This document shows positions 1 through 7,995 of a stretch of 34,521 nt of DNA, in pieces (within the stretch, counting starts at the first letter, position 1; each line of letters starts with the position of its first letter). The position numbers and the translations under genes were made by a program. The stretch covers positions 1 to 34,521 of the forward strand of contig CAMCWI010000009.1 in the NCBI GenBank assembly GCA_945882065.1. The letters run 5' to 3'. This DNA comes from Akkermansia muciniphila. GTDB lineage: Bacteria > Verrucomicrobiota > Verrucomicrobiia > Limisphaerales > JADLHS01. The notes beneath the pieces are model-generated. The model had not been told where the DNA came from. It searched no databases and saw only the letters and a list, made by a program, of their open reading frames with translations.

Positions 1-530
1 GCCCAGCCGCCCGGATCAAGCTGACCCCGCGCCGCCGCCCAACCCATCAGTGGCGGCAATGCGCCAGGAATCGCGCCCACTGCCGTGTTCCACCACGTCA
101 GACGTTTCAGCGGCGTGTAGATGAAGATATAACTCACCAATGAAACCGCGCCTAGAACGGCGGTCAAGTGGTTAACCATGAGTGCGAGATAAACTGTTCC
201 CGCCAGCGAACAAATTCCGCCGAAGAGCATCACGGTCACAGGTTGCAATCGTCCCGAAGGCAGCGGACGGCTGGCCGTGCGTTTCATGCGCGCGTCGTAT
301 TCACGCTCCAGAAGTTGATTCAACGCCGCTGCACCACTCGCCACCAACGCCGTGCCGAACAGGGTATGAAACATCATCGCGTAATCCATCGGCTTGTCCC
401 AGCCCATGTAAAAACCCACGAGCGTGGTCAGCAACACCAGCATCGTGAGCCGGGCTTTGACTAGATCGGAATAGACGGAAACCCAGCCCTTGGCTGGCGC
501 GGCGACGGCATTCTGTGTTGTGGGACTCAT
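1..530 (-). CDS. ctaB: Protoheme IX farnesyltransferase (heme O synthase), 3' part missing
   Basis: Integral membrane prenyltransferase that adds a farnesyl group to protoheme IX to make heme O, the step before heme A for cytochrome c oxidase. The minus strand is open from an ATG at 530 to the window edge, giving the first 176 residues. The prenyltransferase signature is visible: the NQLLEREYDARMKRT stretch (Asn and Asp of the metal-diphosphate motif) followed by SRPLPSGR. Hydrophobic helices alternate as expected for the UbiA superfamily. It starts 9 bases after the ctaA stop, so the two are almost certainly co-transcribed. No convincing Shine-Dalgarno is seen. The C-terminal part lies outside the window; the gene looks intact as far as visible. 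Confidence 0.93.
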   Translation of the reverse strand, partial: MSPTTQNAVAAPAKGWVSVYSDLVKARLTMLVLLTTLVGFYMGWDKPMDYAMMFHTLFGTALVASGAAALNQLLEREYDARMKRTASRPLPSGRLQPVTVMLFGGICSLAGTVYLALMVNHLTAVLGAVSLVSYIFIYTPLKRLTWWNTAVGAIPGALPPLMGWAAARGQLDPGGW

Positions 531-539
531 CGGAAAAAG

Positions 540-1778
540 TCAGACGGATACGCGGTCAGCCATTTTGGTTTCTGAAAAATCAACTACTGAAGCCGACGCG
601 CTCACGGTTTTACGCTTAAAAGAAATAAGGCAACCGAGCGCGCCTGTCACGAGCGAAAGTGCGCCCACCACAACATGCGCCGTCGCCACATCCGCAGCTT
701 TGTTCGACCAGATCGTCCACGCGCCCAGCCCGACTTGAATGAAAATCAATCCCAGCCATACGAACGCGAGTGTCTTGATAGATTGGATCGTTCGCGCTTT
801 CCAAGCACACAACCACACAGCCAACAAGATCAAAAACGCCACGATGCGATGCGTCATCTGCAATCCGATCTGAAACGCAGTGATCGGATTGGAAGTGGTC
901 ACCTCTACGCGCCTCAAATTGTAACTCGCCACGGCTTCCGCGCTCATATCCGGCCAGATTTCTCCATACGCCAACGGAAAATCCGCGATCGCCAACCCTG
1001 CGTGTTGATGTCGCATCGTTGCTGCGATCAGCAACTGGACGAAGATGAGGAGCGTCGTGAATAGAAACCAGCGGCGTAGGCTGGTAGATCGCGTCACTCC
1101 GTGCGCGCCGTCGGCGGGCAGAGGACTGCCCGCCCTACCTGAAAACTGCCACCACCGACTCGTCATCAATGAGATCACCGCCAACAAAACCAAAAATCCT
1201 TGAGCCAGACAGCCGTGAACGATGCCGAACACTGTTCCCAATCGCACGTCCGCCACCAGTTGCGAATCCAACACCACGCGCAAACCGCCGAGCAATCCCT
1301 GCAACAAGACCACTACGGTCGCCCAACCGCCTAGCACGCGCAGTTGGCGGCTCGCTGGTTCGCACCGTGGCCAGAAGAAAGTAGCGATGAGCACGATCAC
1401 GCCATGAATCCCGATGTGCAGGCTGGATTGGAGTCCATTGGGGCGATTGATTCCGGCGATGCCTGAGAGGAGCAGCACGATTCCGAGAGCGATAAGAACG
1501 CGGCGCGATTTTTTCCCGAACAGCCAGCAGTTCAAAACAATTGTCAGAATGCCGACTTCAGAAGCCCACAGCCGATGTGTATGCTCATGAAAAATCCCGC
1601 CCGTGAGCCATGTCGAGATCGGCAGCGCGAACATGTTGTAGCCATAACTCGTCGGCCAGTCCGGCACGGCCATGCCCACGCCATGACTCGTCACCAACCC
1701 GCCCATGCCCACAAGCCCAAGCGTGGCCAGCACTGTGAAAACAGCGAAGCGGTGGAGACTGGAGTTATGGACCGTCAT
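540..1778 (-). CDS. ctaA: Heme A synthase (COX15/CtaA family)
   Basis: Membrane oxygenase that converts heme O to heme A for aa3-type cytochrome oxidase. From the ATG at 1778 it is 412 aa with about eight hydrophobic segments. Candidate heme-ligand histidines sit in HEHTHR, LHIGIHG, FGIVHG, QMTHR and TAHV, in the two-fold pattern of the family. A GTG at 1799 would add seven residues, but it lies inside a dispersed repeat (1794-1929), so the ATG is preferred. ctaB follows 9 bases downstream. Oddity: between the two halves, after SRWWQF, about 20 residues (GRAGSPLPADGAHGV and flanks) are encoded by a palindromic repeat at 1113-1134 inserted in frame; both halves look normal around it. Confidence 0.92.
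   Translation of the reverse strand: MTVHNSSLHRFAVFTVLATLGLVGMGGLVTSHGVGMAVPDWPTSYGYNMFALPISTWLTGGIFHEHTHRLWASEVGILTIVLNCWLFGKKSRRVLIALGIVLLLSGIAGINRPNGLQSSLHIGIHGVIVLIATFFWPRCEPASRQLRVLGGWATVVVLLQGLLGGLRVVLDSQLVADVRLGTVFGIVHGCLAQGFLVLLAVISLMTSRWWQFSGRAGSPLPADGAHGVTRSTSLRRWFLFTTLLIFVQLLIAATMRHQHAGLAIADFPLAYGEIWPDMSAEAVASYNLRRVEVTTSNPITAFQIGLQMTHRIVAFLILLAVWLCAWKARTIQSIKTLAFVWLGLIFIQVGLGAWTIWSNKAADVATAHVVVGALSLVTGALGCLISFKRKTVSASASVVDFSETKMADRVSV
1113..1134. repeat. Palindromic repeat inside ctaA
   Basis: Perfect inverted repeat with 9-base arms (GGCGGGCAG and CTGCCCGCC) around a 4-base loop AGGA. It lies within the ctaA reading frame and encodes part of the loop between the two CtaA halves. 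Its look is that of a REP-type intergenic palindrome, inserted in frame. Confidence 0.7.
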
Positions 1779-1793
1779 GGAACAAGAATTTTC

Positions 1794-1929
1794 AACCACG
1801 GATGGACAAAGATGTACACGGATTCAGAAGAAACAACCGGATATGAATCAAAAAAAGATTCGTGCTAATTCGTGAAATTCGTGTCAAAGCCAGTTTCCCA
1901 TCCGTGTTGATCTGTGTCCATCCGGGGTT
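1794..1929. repeat. Dispersed element with 30-bp terminal inverted repeats
   Basis: The ends 1794-1823 and 1900-1929 are imperfect inverted repeats, matching at 26 of 30 positions by eye. The arms are built from variations of CCACGGATGGACA and ACACGGAT. The 76-base centre is AT-richer and itself contains short half-repeats (attcgtgctaattcgtgaaattcgt-like). No transposase is present, so it resembles a MITE or REP/BIME-like element between the cupredoxin gene and ctaA. A related end-only copy lies at 2966-2995. Confidence 0.75.
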
Positions 1930-2000
1930 AAAACAATAGTGTAAAAAAGAAAACCGCGGCAGTCATCCCGACCACAGCGGCTTTCCGAAAAACCAGAGGA

Positions 2001-2714
2001 TTACTTCACTTCGATCACGAAGTCAGCCGTTGCGCCGTCGGCTTTCACTTCGATTTCTTTTTCCACGCCAGTCGGTGCGCCTTTGCGATGCAATGCCACG
2101 ACTTTGTATTTGCCAGGCGGCACATCCTTGATCGTGAATGCGCCATCCTTGCCGGTGACGGCGAAGTAAGGATGATCCACCGCAGTGACCCAAGCGAACA
2201 TCCACGGATGCACATCGCATTTGAACTTGAGGAAGTTTTCAGCCGCAGGAATGGAGAAGGTCAAATCAGGTGCGCCTGGGCCTTGCCCCTTGTTCTCTTC
2301 CTTGTTACCAGCCGCGGTTGGAACTGTGTGGACGTTGTGCATCACGGGGTCCGAGTTCTTCACCGAGATTTTCTGACCGGTCTGCACAGCGAGAATCTGC
2401 GGGATGTATTCGCATGCCTTTTGGTCCAAGGCGGCAGGAGCCGCTGCCGCGCCCGTGGATTTACCTTCCAACCCCTTGACGATCACAATCACGTCAGCCA
2501 ATTCCTTGTTAGCGCCGACGACGAAAAACTTCGTCTTGGGGACGGCACCGCCGAGGAGCTTGCCGCATGTGGCGTCGTCCTTGAGCGGGGTAATTTCCTT
2601 TTCAGCAGGCGCATTGCCGCCAAGGGTGACTTTACCAGTGAGGTTTCCCGCAGACGCGAGTTGCAGAGCGACAGCAAATCCGGCGAGAGCAGCGAGTGTT
2701 TGGTTCAGTTTCAT
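2001..2714 (-). CDS. Secreted cupredoxin (plastocyanin-like) with carboxypeptidase-regulatory-like domain
   Basis: 237-aa predicted periplasmic copper protein. Residues 1-22 form a signal peptide ending in an A-S-A site. The centre has the cupredoxin ligand arrangement: MHNVH (His126/His129) and CDVHPWM (Cys166, His169, Met172), as in blue-copper proteins and methylamine-utilisation-like proteins. Residues about 185-237 (GAFTIKDVPPGKYKV) look like a carboxypeptidase-regulatory or SpaA-like beta-sandwich. It lies upstream of ctaA on the same strand, separated by a repeat element, so a respiratory role such as electron carrier or copper handling is plausible but inferred. The leader is AT-rich with no clear Shine-Dalgarno. 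Confidence 0.8.
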   Translation of the reverse strand: MKLNQTLAALAGFAVALQLASAGNLTGKVTLGGNAPAEKEITPLKDDATCGKLLGGAVPKTKFFVVGANKELADVIVIVKGLEGKSTGAAAAPAALDQKACEYIPQILAVQTGQKISVKNSDPVMHNVHTVPTAAGNKEENKGQGPGAPDLTFSIPAAENFLKFKCDVHPWMFAWVTAVDHPYFAVTGKDGAFTIKDVPPGKYKVVALHRKGAPTGVEKEIEVKADGATADFVIEVK

Positions 2715-2965
2715 AATTTTTAATTTTTAGCTTCTAAAACGTAGCACAAACTTATCAGCCTGCCGTTTTCCAAGCAAGCCCGGCATGGCACGCGACTTTT
2801 TGCTCGGCGGATTCAAGTGCTAGGGGCTGGTGCTATGCGATTGCGCCGTCAACGCTTGTAAAAACCACCTTCAGTCAAAAACGCCCCGCCCACCGAAAGG
2901 TTGGCAGGGGTTTATTTTGAGATGCGTTTCGGACAAGGTCAACACCCGCAGTTTGTCGAAAAATA

Positions 2966-2995
2966 CGTGTCCATTCGTGTCCATTCGTGGTTAAA
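2966..2995. repeat. Solo end of the dispersed repeat
   Basis: Contains two tandem cgtgtccatt units followed by cgtggttaaa, closely matching the right end of the 1794-1929 element. It ends about 15 bases before the gatB ATG. The rest of the 295-base gap between the cupredoxin gene and gatB (2715-3009) shows no gene or clear promoter. Confidence 0.6.
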
Positions 2996-3009
2996 CTTTG
3001 CCCGTCATT

Positions 3010-4506
3010 ATGGAATACGAAGCGGTCATCGGTCTCGAAACTCACGTCCAACTCAAAACGAAGTCGAAGATGTGGTGCGGGTGCGCCAATCAATACGGCT
3101 CGGAGCCGAACACGAACGTCTGCCCCGTCTGCCTCGGGATGCCGGGCGTGTTGCCCGTGCCGAATGAGGAGGCGCTGCGCCTCACCGTGCTGACCGGTTA
3201 CCTGCTCAACTGCGAGATTCCCCGCTTCGCCAAGTTCGACCGGAAGAGTTATTTCTATCCGGACATGCCGAAGAATTATCAACTCACCCAATACGACAAG
3301 CCCAGCACGGCGAACGGTTTCGTGGAGTTCGAATTCAACGGCGCAGTTTCAAACAATGGTTTATCCCGCGTGCGAATCACTCGCGCGCATCTCGAAGAAG
3401 ACGTCGGCAAGAGCACGCATTTTGAACGCCACAGCGGACTGGATTTCAATCGCGCGGGCGTGCCGCTCATGGAGATCGTCACCGAACCCGACATCACCAG
3501 CGCGGAGATGGCTTATGCCTATCTCAATACGCTCACCGAAATTCTCCATCAAGGTGGCATCAGCGATTGCGACATGGAAAAAGGCATGGTGCGCTGTGAC
3601 GTGAATATCAGCGTGCGTCCCGTCGGCTCGAAGGAACTCGGCGCGAAGATCGAGATCAAGAACATGAACAGCTTCTCCGGCGTGCGACGCGCGGCGGAGT
3701 ATGAGATCGCGCGCCAGATCGAATTCGTGAAGCGCGGCGAAAAGCTCGTGCAATCCACGCGCCGTTGGGACGACGTGACCGGCATCACGGAATTGATGCG
3801 CACGAAGGAAGACGCGCATGACTACCGCTATTTCCCTGATCCCGATCTCATGCCGCTCGCGCCGACGGATCAATGGCTCGCGAGCGTAAAGTCTCGCGTG
3901 GTGGAATTGCCACTTGTGCGCAAGCAACGCCTGATGGGGGACTACGCCTTGCCTGCGGGCGATGCCGAAGTGTTCAAGAGCAACGTCGAGCTGGGGAATT
4001 ATTTCGAGAACATCGCCAAGCAGACGAAGAATCCGAAGGCTGTCGCCAACTGGATCATCAACAATCTCTTGGCCAAGCTTACCGAAGCGAATGTCAAGGA
4101 AGCCACCAACCAAGCGGCGATGGGCGTGGACTCCGCCGATGTGAAATTGCTCACGCTCGCCAACTTGAAGTTCCAGCCCGAAGCCTTGCTCGAACTCGTC
4201 GGCCTCGTGGAAGCCAAGGCCATCAGCAGTTCCGCCGCGCAGCAGGTGTTTGCCGAGATGTTCGACACCGGCAAAGCCCCCACCACAATCGTGCAGGAAA
4301 AAGGTCTGGCCCAAGTCAGTGACACCGGCGCGATTGAAAAATTCTGCGATGAAGCCATCGCCGCGAACCCGAATCCCGTGGCCGACTACAAAGCGGGCAA
4401 GGTTGCCGCGCTGAATTCCCTCAAAGGCCAGGTGATGAAACTCTCCAAAGGCAAAGCCAACCCTGCGCTTGTCGGCGAAATCCTCGAGCGCAAGCTCAAG
4501 TCGTGA
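3010..4506 (+). CDS. gatB: Aspartyl/glutamyl-tRNA(Asn/Gln) amidotransferase subunit B
   Basis: GatB of the GatCAB complex, which converts misacylated Glu-tRNA(Gln) and Asp-tRNA(Asn) to the correct aminoacyl-tRNAs in the cytoplasm. The start at the ATG gives MEYEAVIGLETHVQL, the usual GatB opening; an upstream TTG at 2998 would add four residues. Family hallmarks: CPVCLGMPGVLPVPN, KSYFYPDMPKNYQL, the GVPLMEIVTEPD and MRCDVN-like segments, and a C-terminal YqeY-like tail ending in the NPALVGEILERKLK helix. The length of 498 aa is slightly longer than common versions (about 475-490). gatA and gatC are not in the window. The MFS gene follows 17 bases downstream. Confidence 0.96.
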   Translation: MEYEAVIGLETHVQLKTKSKMWCGCANQYGSEPNTNVCPVCLGMPGVLPVPNEEALRLTVLTGYLLNCEIPRFAKFDRKSYFYPDMPKNYQLTQYDKPSTANGFVEFEFNGAVSNNGLSRVRITRAHLEEDVGKSTHFERHSGLDFNRAGVPLMEIVTEPDITSAEMAYAYLNTLTEILHQGGISDCDMEKGMVRCDVNISVRPVGSKELGAKIEIKNMNSFSGVRRAAEYEIARQIEFVKRGEKLVQSTRRWDDVTGITELMRTKEDAHDYRYFPDPDLMPLAPTDQWLASVKSRVVELPLVRKQRLMGDYALPAGDAEVFKSNVELGNYFENIAKQTKNPKAVANWIINNLLAKLTEANVKEATNQAAMGVDSADVKLLTLANLKFQPEALLELVGLVEAKAISSSAAQQVFAEMFDTGKAPTTIVQEKGLAQVSDTGAIEKFCDEAIAANPNPVADYKAGKVAALNSLKGQVMKLSKGKANPALVGEILERKLKS

Positions 4507-4523
4507 TGCCACGCGGGATCTGA

Positions 4524-5765
4524 ATGGATGCCGCACGCACAGCCCAAACCTACCGCTACGAACGCTGGCGGGCATTAACCTCTGGCGTCCTCGAAGCCGC
4601 TGGTGGAACCTTCCTGCTGCTCATAGCAGTTCGCTGGTTTGAAGCTGGCGCAGTCTCCAAAGCACTCGTTGCTGGCAGTGGAGGTTTCGGGCTGATGCTT
4701 GGGCCGTGGCTCGTGGCTCATGTGGAAACCGCCGGTTGGCCCGTGGCCAAGGCCGCCTCGCGTCTCGCGATGTTCGGCGCGGCGGGATTCATCGTGATGG
4801 CGATATTCCCCGTGCTGCCCGTGTTCGTCATCGGCTCTGTGCTGACCATGGCGATGAGTTCCGCCGCCGTGCCGTTGATGACGCAAATCTATCAGGAGAA
4901 TTATCCCGAAAGTCAGCGCGGCAAACTTTTCTCTCGCACATTCATGATCCGTATCGCTACCGCTGCGCTCTTCAGTGAACTCGCCGGGCGCGCGTTGACC
5001 GCACATTTCGGTTGGTTTCGTGGCTTGATCTTGATCTTTGCTGCGGCTTTCGCATTTAGCGCTTTCTGTCTTTCACGATTGCCGTCGCGAGCACTCGCAG
5101 CTTCCGGCGGCACGCATCCATTCCGAGCATTGCGCTTCGTTCGCGATGACGCTCTATTCCGCCGCACACTCGTGATGTGGATGATCATGGGTTTCGCAAA
5201 CCTGATGGTCGGGCCTTTGCGCATCGAGTATCTCGCCAACGACCAGCACGGCATCAAATGGAACGGTGTGGCGCTCACCACCGCGCAGATCGCCCTGCTC
5301 GTCGGCGTGATCCCCAATCTCGCGCGGCTCGTGATGAGTCCGGTGTGGGGCTGGTTGTTTGATCGGATGAACTTCTTCGTGCTTCGCATCATGCTCAACA
5401 CGGGCTTTGCGCTTGGCATGTTGTCATTTTTTGGTGGCAATCACTTTGGATGGCTCATCACGGGCGCGATCATCTACGGCATCTCCAACGCGGGCGGTGA
5501 TGTGGCGTGGAGTTTGTGGGTGACAAAGTTTGCACCACCCGAACGTGTGGCGGACTACATGAGCGTCCACACGTTTTTCACCGGATTGAGAGGCGTCATC
5601 GCGCCCGTGGTGGCGTTTCAACTCATCGCGCACTATTCGGTGTCAGCGATCAGTTGGCTCGGCGCGATAATGATCTTTGTCGCCACGCTGATCTTGATTC
5701 CAGAAATTAAATCCGGTCGCAGTGCGAAACGGGCGGCGGTGTTGACGGAGGAAGTCTCGGAGTGA
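4524..5765 (+). CDS. Major facilitator superfamily transporter
   Basis: 413-aa polytopic membrane protein with about 12 hydrophobic segments, spaced as two six-helix halves with a basic cytoplasmic loop near residues 190-215. The segment NYPESQRGKLFSR between helices 4 and 5 and the loop SPVWGWLFDRMN correspond to MFS loop motifs. The substrate cannot be read from the sequence. It starts 17 bases after gatB and is probably co-transcribed, although this pairing does not suggest a function. Confidence 0.85.
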   Translation: MDAARTAQTYRYERWRALTSGVLEAAGGTFLLLIAVRWFEAGAVSKALVAGSGGFGLMLGPWLVAHVETAGWPVAKAASRLAMFGAAGFIVMAIFPVLPVFVIGSVLTMAMSSAAVPLMTQIYQENYPESQRGKLFSRTFMIRIATAALFSELAGRALTAHFGWFRGLILIFAAAFAFSAFCLSRLPSRALAASGGTHPFRALRFVRDDALFRRTLVMWMIMGFANLMVGPLRIEYLANDQHGIKWNGVALTTAQIALLVGVIPNLARLVMSPVWGWLFDRMNFFVLRIMLNTGFALGMLSFFGGNHFGWLITGAIIYGISNAGGDVAWSLWVTKFAPPERVADYMSVHTFFTGLRGVIAPVVAFQLIAHYSVSAISWLGAIMIFVATLILIPEIKSGRSAKRAAVLTEEVSE

Positions 5766-5920
5766 AATCTGGAGTGTGCCACGCATCGTCCGCAGCAACA
5801 TCCGTTGTCAAAGAAGGTAGGAAATTGAGCATTTTTACCAGCGTGCCCCGAAAGATTTCAGGGCTGTGGCCAAGGATGAGCACGCTCCGTTTTTAAGACA
5901 CACCCCCGCCCTGAGACCGA

Positions 5921-6481
5921 TTACGCGCGTTCCATGTATTTGCCGGTGCGGGTATCAATCTTGATCTTTTCGCCGGTCTTGATGAAGAGCGGTGCCTGCA
6001 CGGTGATGCCAGTCTCGATGGTGACGGCTTTGTGCATGTTGTTGGCCGAGTCACCCCGGACTCCTTCGGGCGCGTCAGTTACGGTGAGAATCACACTGGG
6101 CGGGATTTCAACCGTAACCGCCTTCTCATCCACAAAGGTAATCGTCACCAGACCGTTTTCGACGAGATAATTTTTCGCATCGCCGACGAGTTCCGGGCTG
6201 AGTGTGACGGTTTCGTAATTCTCCGGGTCAGTGAAAACGTAATCCGATCCGTCTTTGTAACTGAACTCCATCTTCTTGGTCATCATGGGCACGGTCTCAA
6301 CTTTTTCCGTGGAGCTGAAGCGGACATCGGAGGATTTGCCGGTGCGGATGCTGCGCAAAGTGGCTTGGACGAAAGCGCGGAGGTTGCCGGGCGTGCGGTG
6401 TTGCACGTCGAGGACGACGCTGATGTCGCCGTTGTAATTGATCGCCTGTCCGCGGCGGAGGTCGTTTGCGTTGACTGCCAT
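5921..6481 (-). CDS. efp: Elongation factor P
   Basis: 186-aa translation factor that rescues ribosomes stalled at polyproline stretches by binding between the P and E sites. The three OB/KOW-like domains are in order: ANDLRRGQAINYNG at the N-terminus, a middle domain with FSYKDGSDYVFTD, and a C-terminal domain with TGITVQAPLFIKTGEKI ending in the typical RTGKYMERA. The tip loop reads HRTPGNLRAF, so Asn33 occupies the place of E. coli Lys34, the residue normally lysylated. It may therefore work unmodified or with another modification (inference). The gap 5766-5920 on its downstream side shows no recognisable gene. Confidence 0.95.
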   Translation of the reverse strand: MAVNANDLRRGQAINYNGDISVVLDVQHRTPGNLRAFVQATLRSIRTGKSSDVRFSSTEKVETVPMMTKKMEFSYKDGSDYVFTDPENYETVTLSPELVGDAKNYLVENGLVTITFVDEKAVTVEIPPSVILTVTDAPEGVRGDSANNMHKAVTIETGITVQAPLFIKTGEKIKIDTRTGKYMERA

Positions 6482-6609
6482 AAATCGTTCTGGTTGTCGG
6501 TTGTTTTGCCCCGGATGGGGAGTGTTCAGATTATGTGAGAAGTGATTGAAGGCAAGTCTCGTTTTCGGGGCGTTCTTTTGGGATGCGGCTAAAACCGCGT
6601 CAGTTCAAA

Positions 6610-7416
6610 TCACGGTGCATCCGTGGTTTTCCTGCGTGGATCAAACTTCTCATGCAACCGGTCGTGCAGAAGTTTTTGATCCTCCTCACTCAAGTCGCCC
6701 AGATATTCTTTCACCACTTCGTTCGCGCGATATGTCTCCGCGCGCTTCACCGCTGCCTCAAAGTCCTCCTCGGATTTCCATGGGGATTTCCCCGATTCAA
6801 ACATCGCCCACGACTTGGGCCGCATGTTGCCATCTTTCTTGCGATACTTCACGCCGTCCACGAGCGTTGATTTGCCGACAAACCGCCACGTCCGGTCAAA
6901 AAACACCCGCTCCGCCCGCAGCATCCCGCCCTTGTCCTCGTATCGCACCCACACCGTGAACGCCGCCGCGAACAGCTTCTTCCGGTTCTCATGATCGCGG
7001 AACGTGCCCATATCATTCTCCGGCTGGCCGGAGTTGCGCGCGGCCTTGATGGAAATCTCAATCGTGTTCGTGCCACAGAGGATTGCAAAGTCCGCCAGCC
7101 GGTTCTTCTCTCGCCCGACCTCACCACTGGCAAAGTTCGTCGCCGAAAGCCCAGCAACGTGTCGCGGCAAAATATCTTCCAGCGCGGTGATCGCCAATTC
7201 TTCAAACTGCCGCCACACCGTCGTGTAACTGCCGCGCACGACATTCGTGCTCAAGCGCGCCGCGAGTTCGGTGGCGATGGTTTCCTTGAGAGAATCAAGG
7301 TGCATTGAAATTTCCTGTGCACTAGTCGATTTCACCTCGCTCGCAATCGCGCTAGGCCAAACCATCAACAACACGCCGAGTAATCCGAACAGAATTGTTT
7401 TGCCTGCGTTGCTCAT
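6610..7416 (-). CDS. Uncharacterised exported protein, possible PD-(D/E)XK-like fold
   Basis: 268 aa from the ATG at 7416, which lies one base after the toxin stop. Residues 1-25 look like a signal peptide or single membrane anchor (K6, hydrophobic core, SAIA). The rest is charged. Around residues 99-135 the pattern E-x-x-R-E-K-N-R-L-A-D109-F, then I-E120-I-S-I-K124, then ENDMGTF resembles the core of PD-(D/E)XK nucleases such as restriction enzymes, but spacing is not canonical (E-x3-K), so this is a weak structural guess. Coupling to the antitoxin-toxin pair suggests a shared operon. A cytoplasmic start at Met38 is also possible. The last codons overlap a small remnant of the dispersed repeat (6618-6630). 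Confidence 0.55.
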   Translation of the reverse strand: MSNAGKTILFGLLGVLLMVWPSAIASEVKSTSAQEISMHLDSLKETIATELAARLSTNVVRGSYTTVWRQFEELAITALEDILPRHVAGLSATNFASGEVGREKNRLADFAILCGTNTIEISIKAARNSGQPENDMGTFRDHENRKKLFAAAFTVWVRYEDKGGMLRAERVFFDRTWRFVGKSTLVDGVKYRKKDGNMRPKSWAMFESGKSPWKSEEDFEAAVKRAETYRANEVVKEYLGDLSEEDQKLLHDRLHEKFDPRRKTTDAP

Positions 7417-7417
7417 T

Positions 7418-7712
7418 TCAGGAAGCGAACAATGGCGGAAGGTCGCGGTAGCCATGCAGCACCCGTGCGATCAAAATGCCATCTTTTACTGGCCGATAAA
7501 AGATCACGTATTCACTCATCGCCCAACTACGAAGCTCTGGTGCAAGTTCGGGCCGCAATCTTCCCATTTCCGGCATCGTGGTCAGTAAGCGGCATTTCCT
7601 ATCGAAGTTATCGAGCCATGTGTCGGCTGCGGTGGGATTGTCTTCTGCAATGCGTAGAGCTGATCTCGACCAGATCAGCGTTTGCAAGATTCGTGCGAAG
7701 AACTGTGGACAT
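7418..7712 (-). pseudogene. RelE/ParE-family toxin, frameshifted
   Basis: The expected start ATG at 7712 overlaps the antitoxin stop by one base (TGATG) and reads MSTVLRTNLANADLVEIS, the usual ParE N-terminus. From about 7658 the homology continues in the next frame as LRIAEDNPTAADTWLDNF, through MGRLRPELAP, to the family's C-terminal YVIFYRP and VLHGYRDL. One extra base near 7658 explains the break; removing it restores a contiguous toxin of about 97 aa. As it stands, only an N-terminally truncated 89-aa form starting with TTG at 7687 could be made. It may be a decayed toxin, a sequence error or, less likely, a recoding site. ParE toxins poison gyrase; RelE toxins cut mRNA. Confidence 0.8.
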
Positions 7713-7948
7713 CAGTTCTTCGGGCGGGTTGAGAGACGGCGTGCGACCTCGTTCTTAGCTGCTTGAATGTCCAACGGCGCAACGTTTCCGCTCTCGATTT
7801 CGGCAATGCCTGCGTGAATCTCGAGACGCAATTCTGCCAGTTGATGACGCTGAATGTCCGCTGCTTCACGCAGTTGCCGATACAGCTCCCAGCGTTCCTC
7901 CGGCGCGAGTTTTTGCGTGGCTTGGATGACTTCTGCGACTGTGCTCAT
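7712..7948 (-). CDS. Antitoxin of ParE/RelE-type module
   Basis: 78-aa acidic, helical protein (MSTVAEVIQATQKLAPEER at the N-terminus) with the pattern of short antitoxins placed before ParE-like toxins: a helical N-terminal part with LAPEERWELYRQL and a tail containing IHAGIAEIESG and NEVARRL, presumably the part that wraps the toxin. Its stop overlaps the ATG of the toxin remnant by one base, the translational coupling typical of type II modules. If the toxin is really broken, this may be an orphan antitoxin. Family assignment between ParD-like and the 'putative addiction module component' group is not resolved by eye. Confidence 0.75.
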   Translation of the reverse strand: MSTVAEVIQATQKLAPEERWELYRQLREAADIQRHQLAELRLEIHAGIAEIESGNVAPLDIQAAKNEVARRLSTRPKN

Positions 7949-7995
7949 GCGGGAATCTTAGTCCTCACAACCCATCACGCAACCGTCTTTTCCTC

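Noticed and set aside
3361-4575. 404-codon open frame antisense to gatB
   Set aside because: It is a shadow of a GC-rich gene: low-complexity, His/Arg-rich and without motifs, while gatB is unmistakable.
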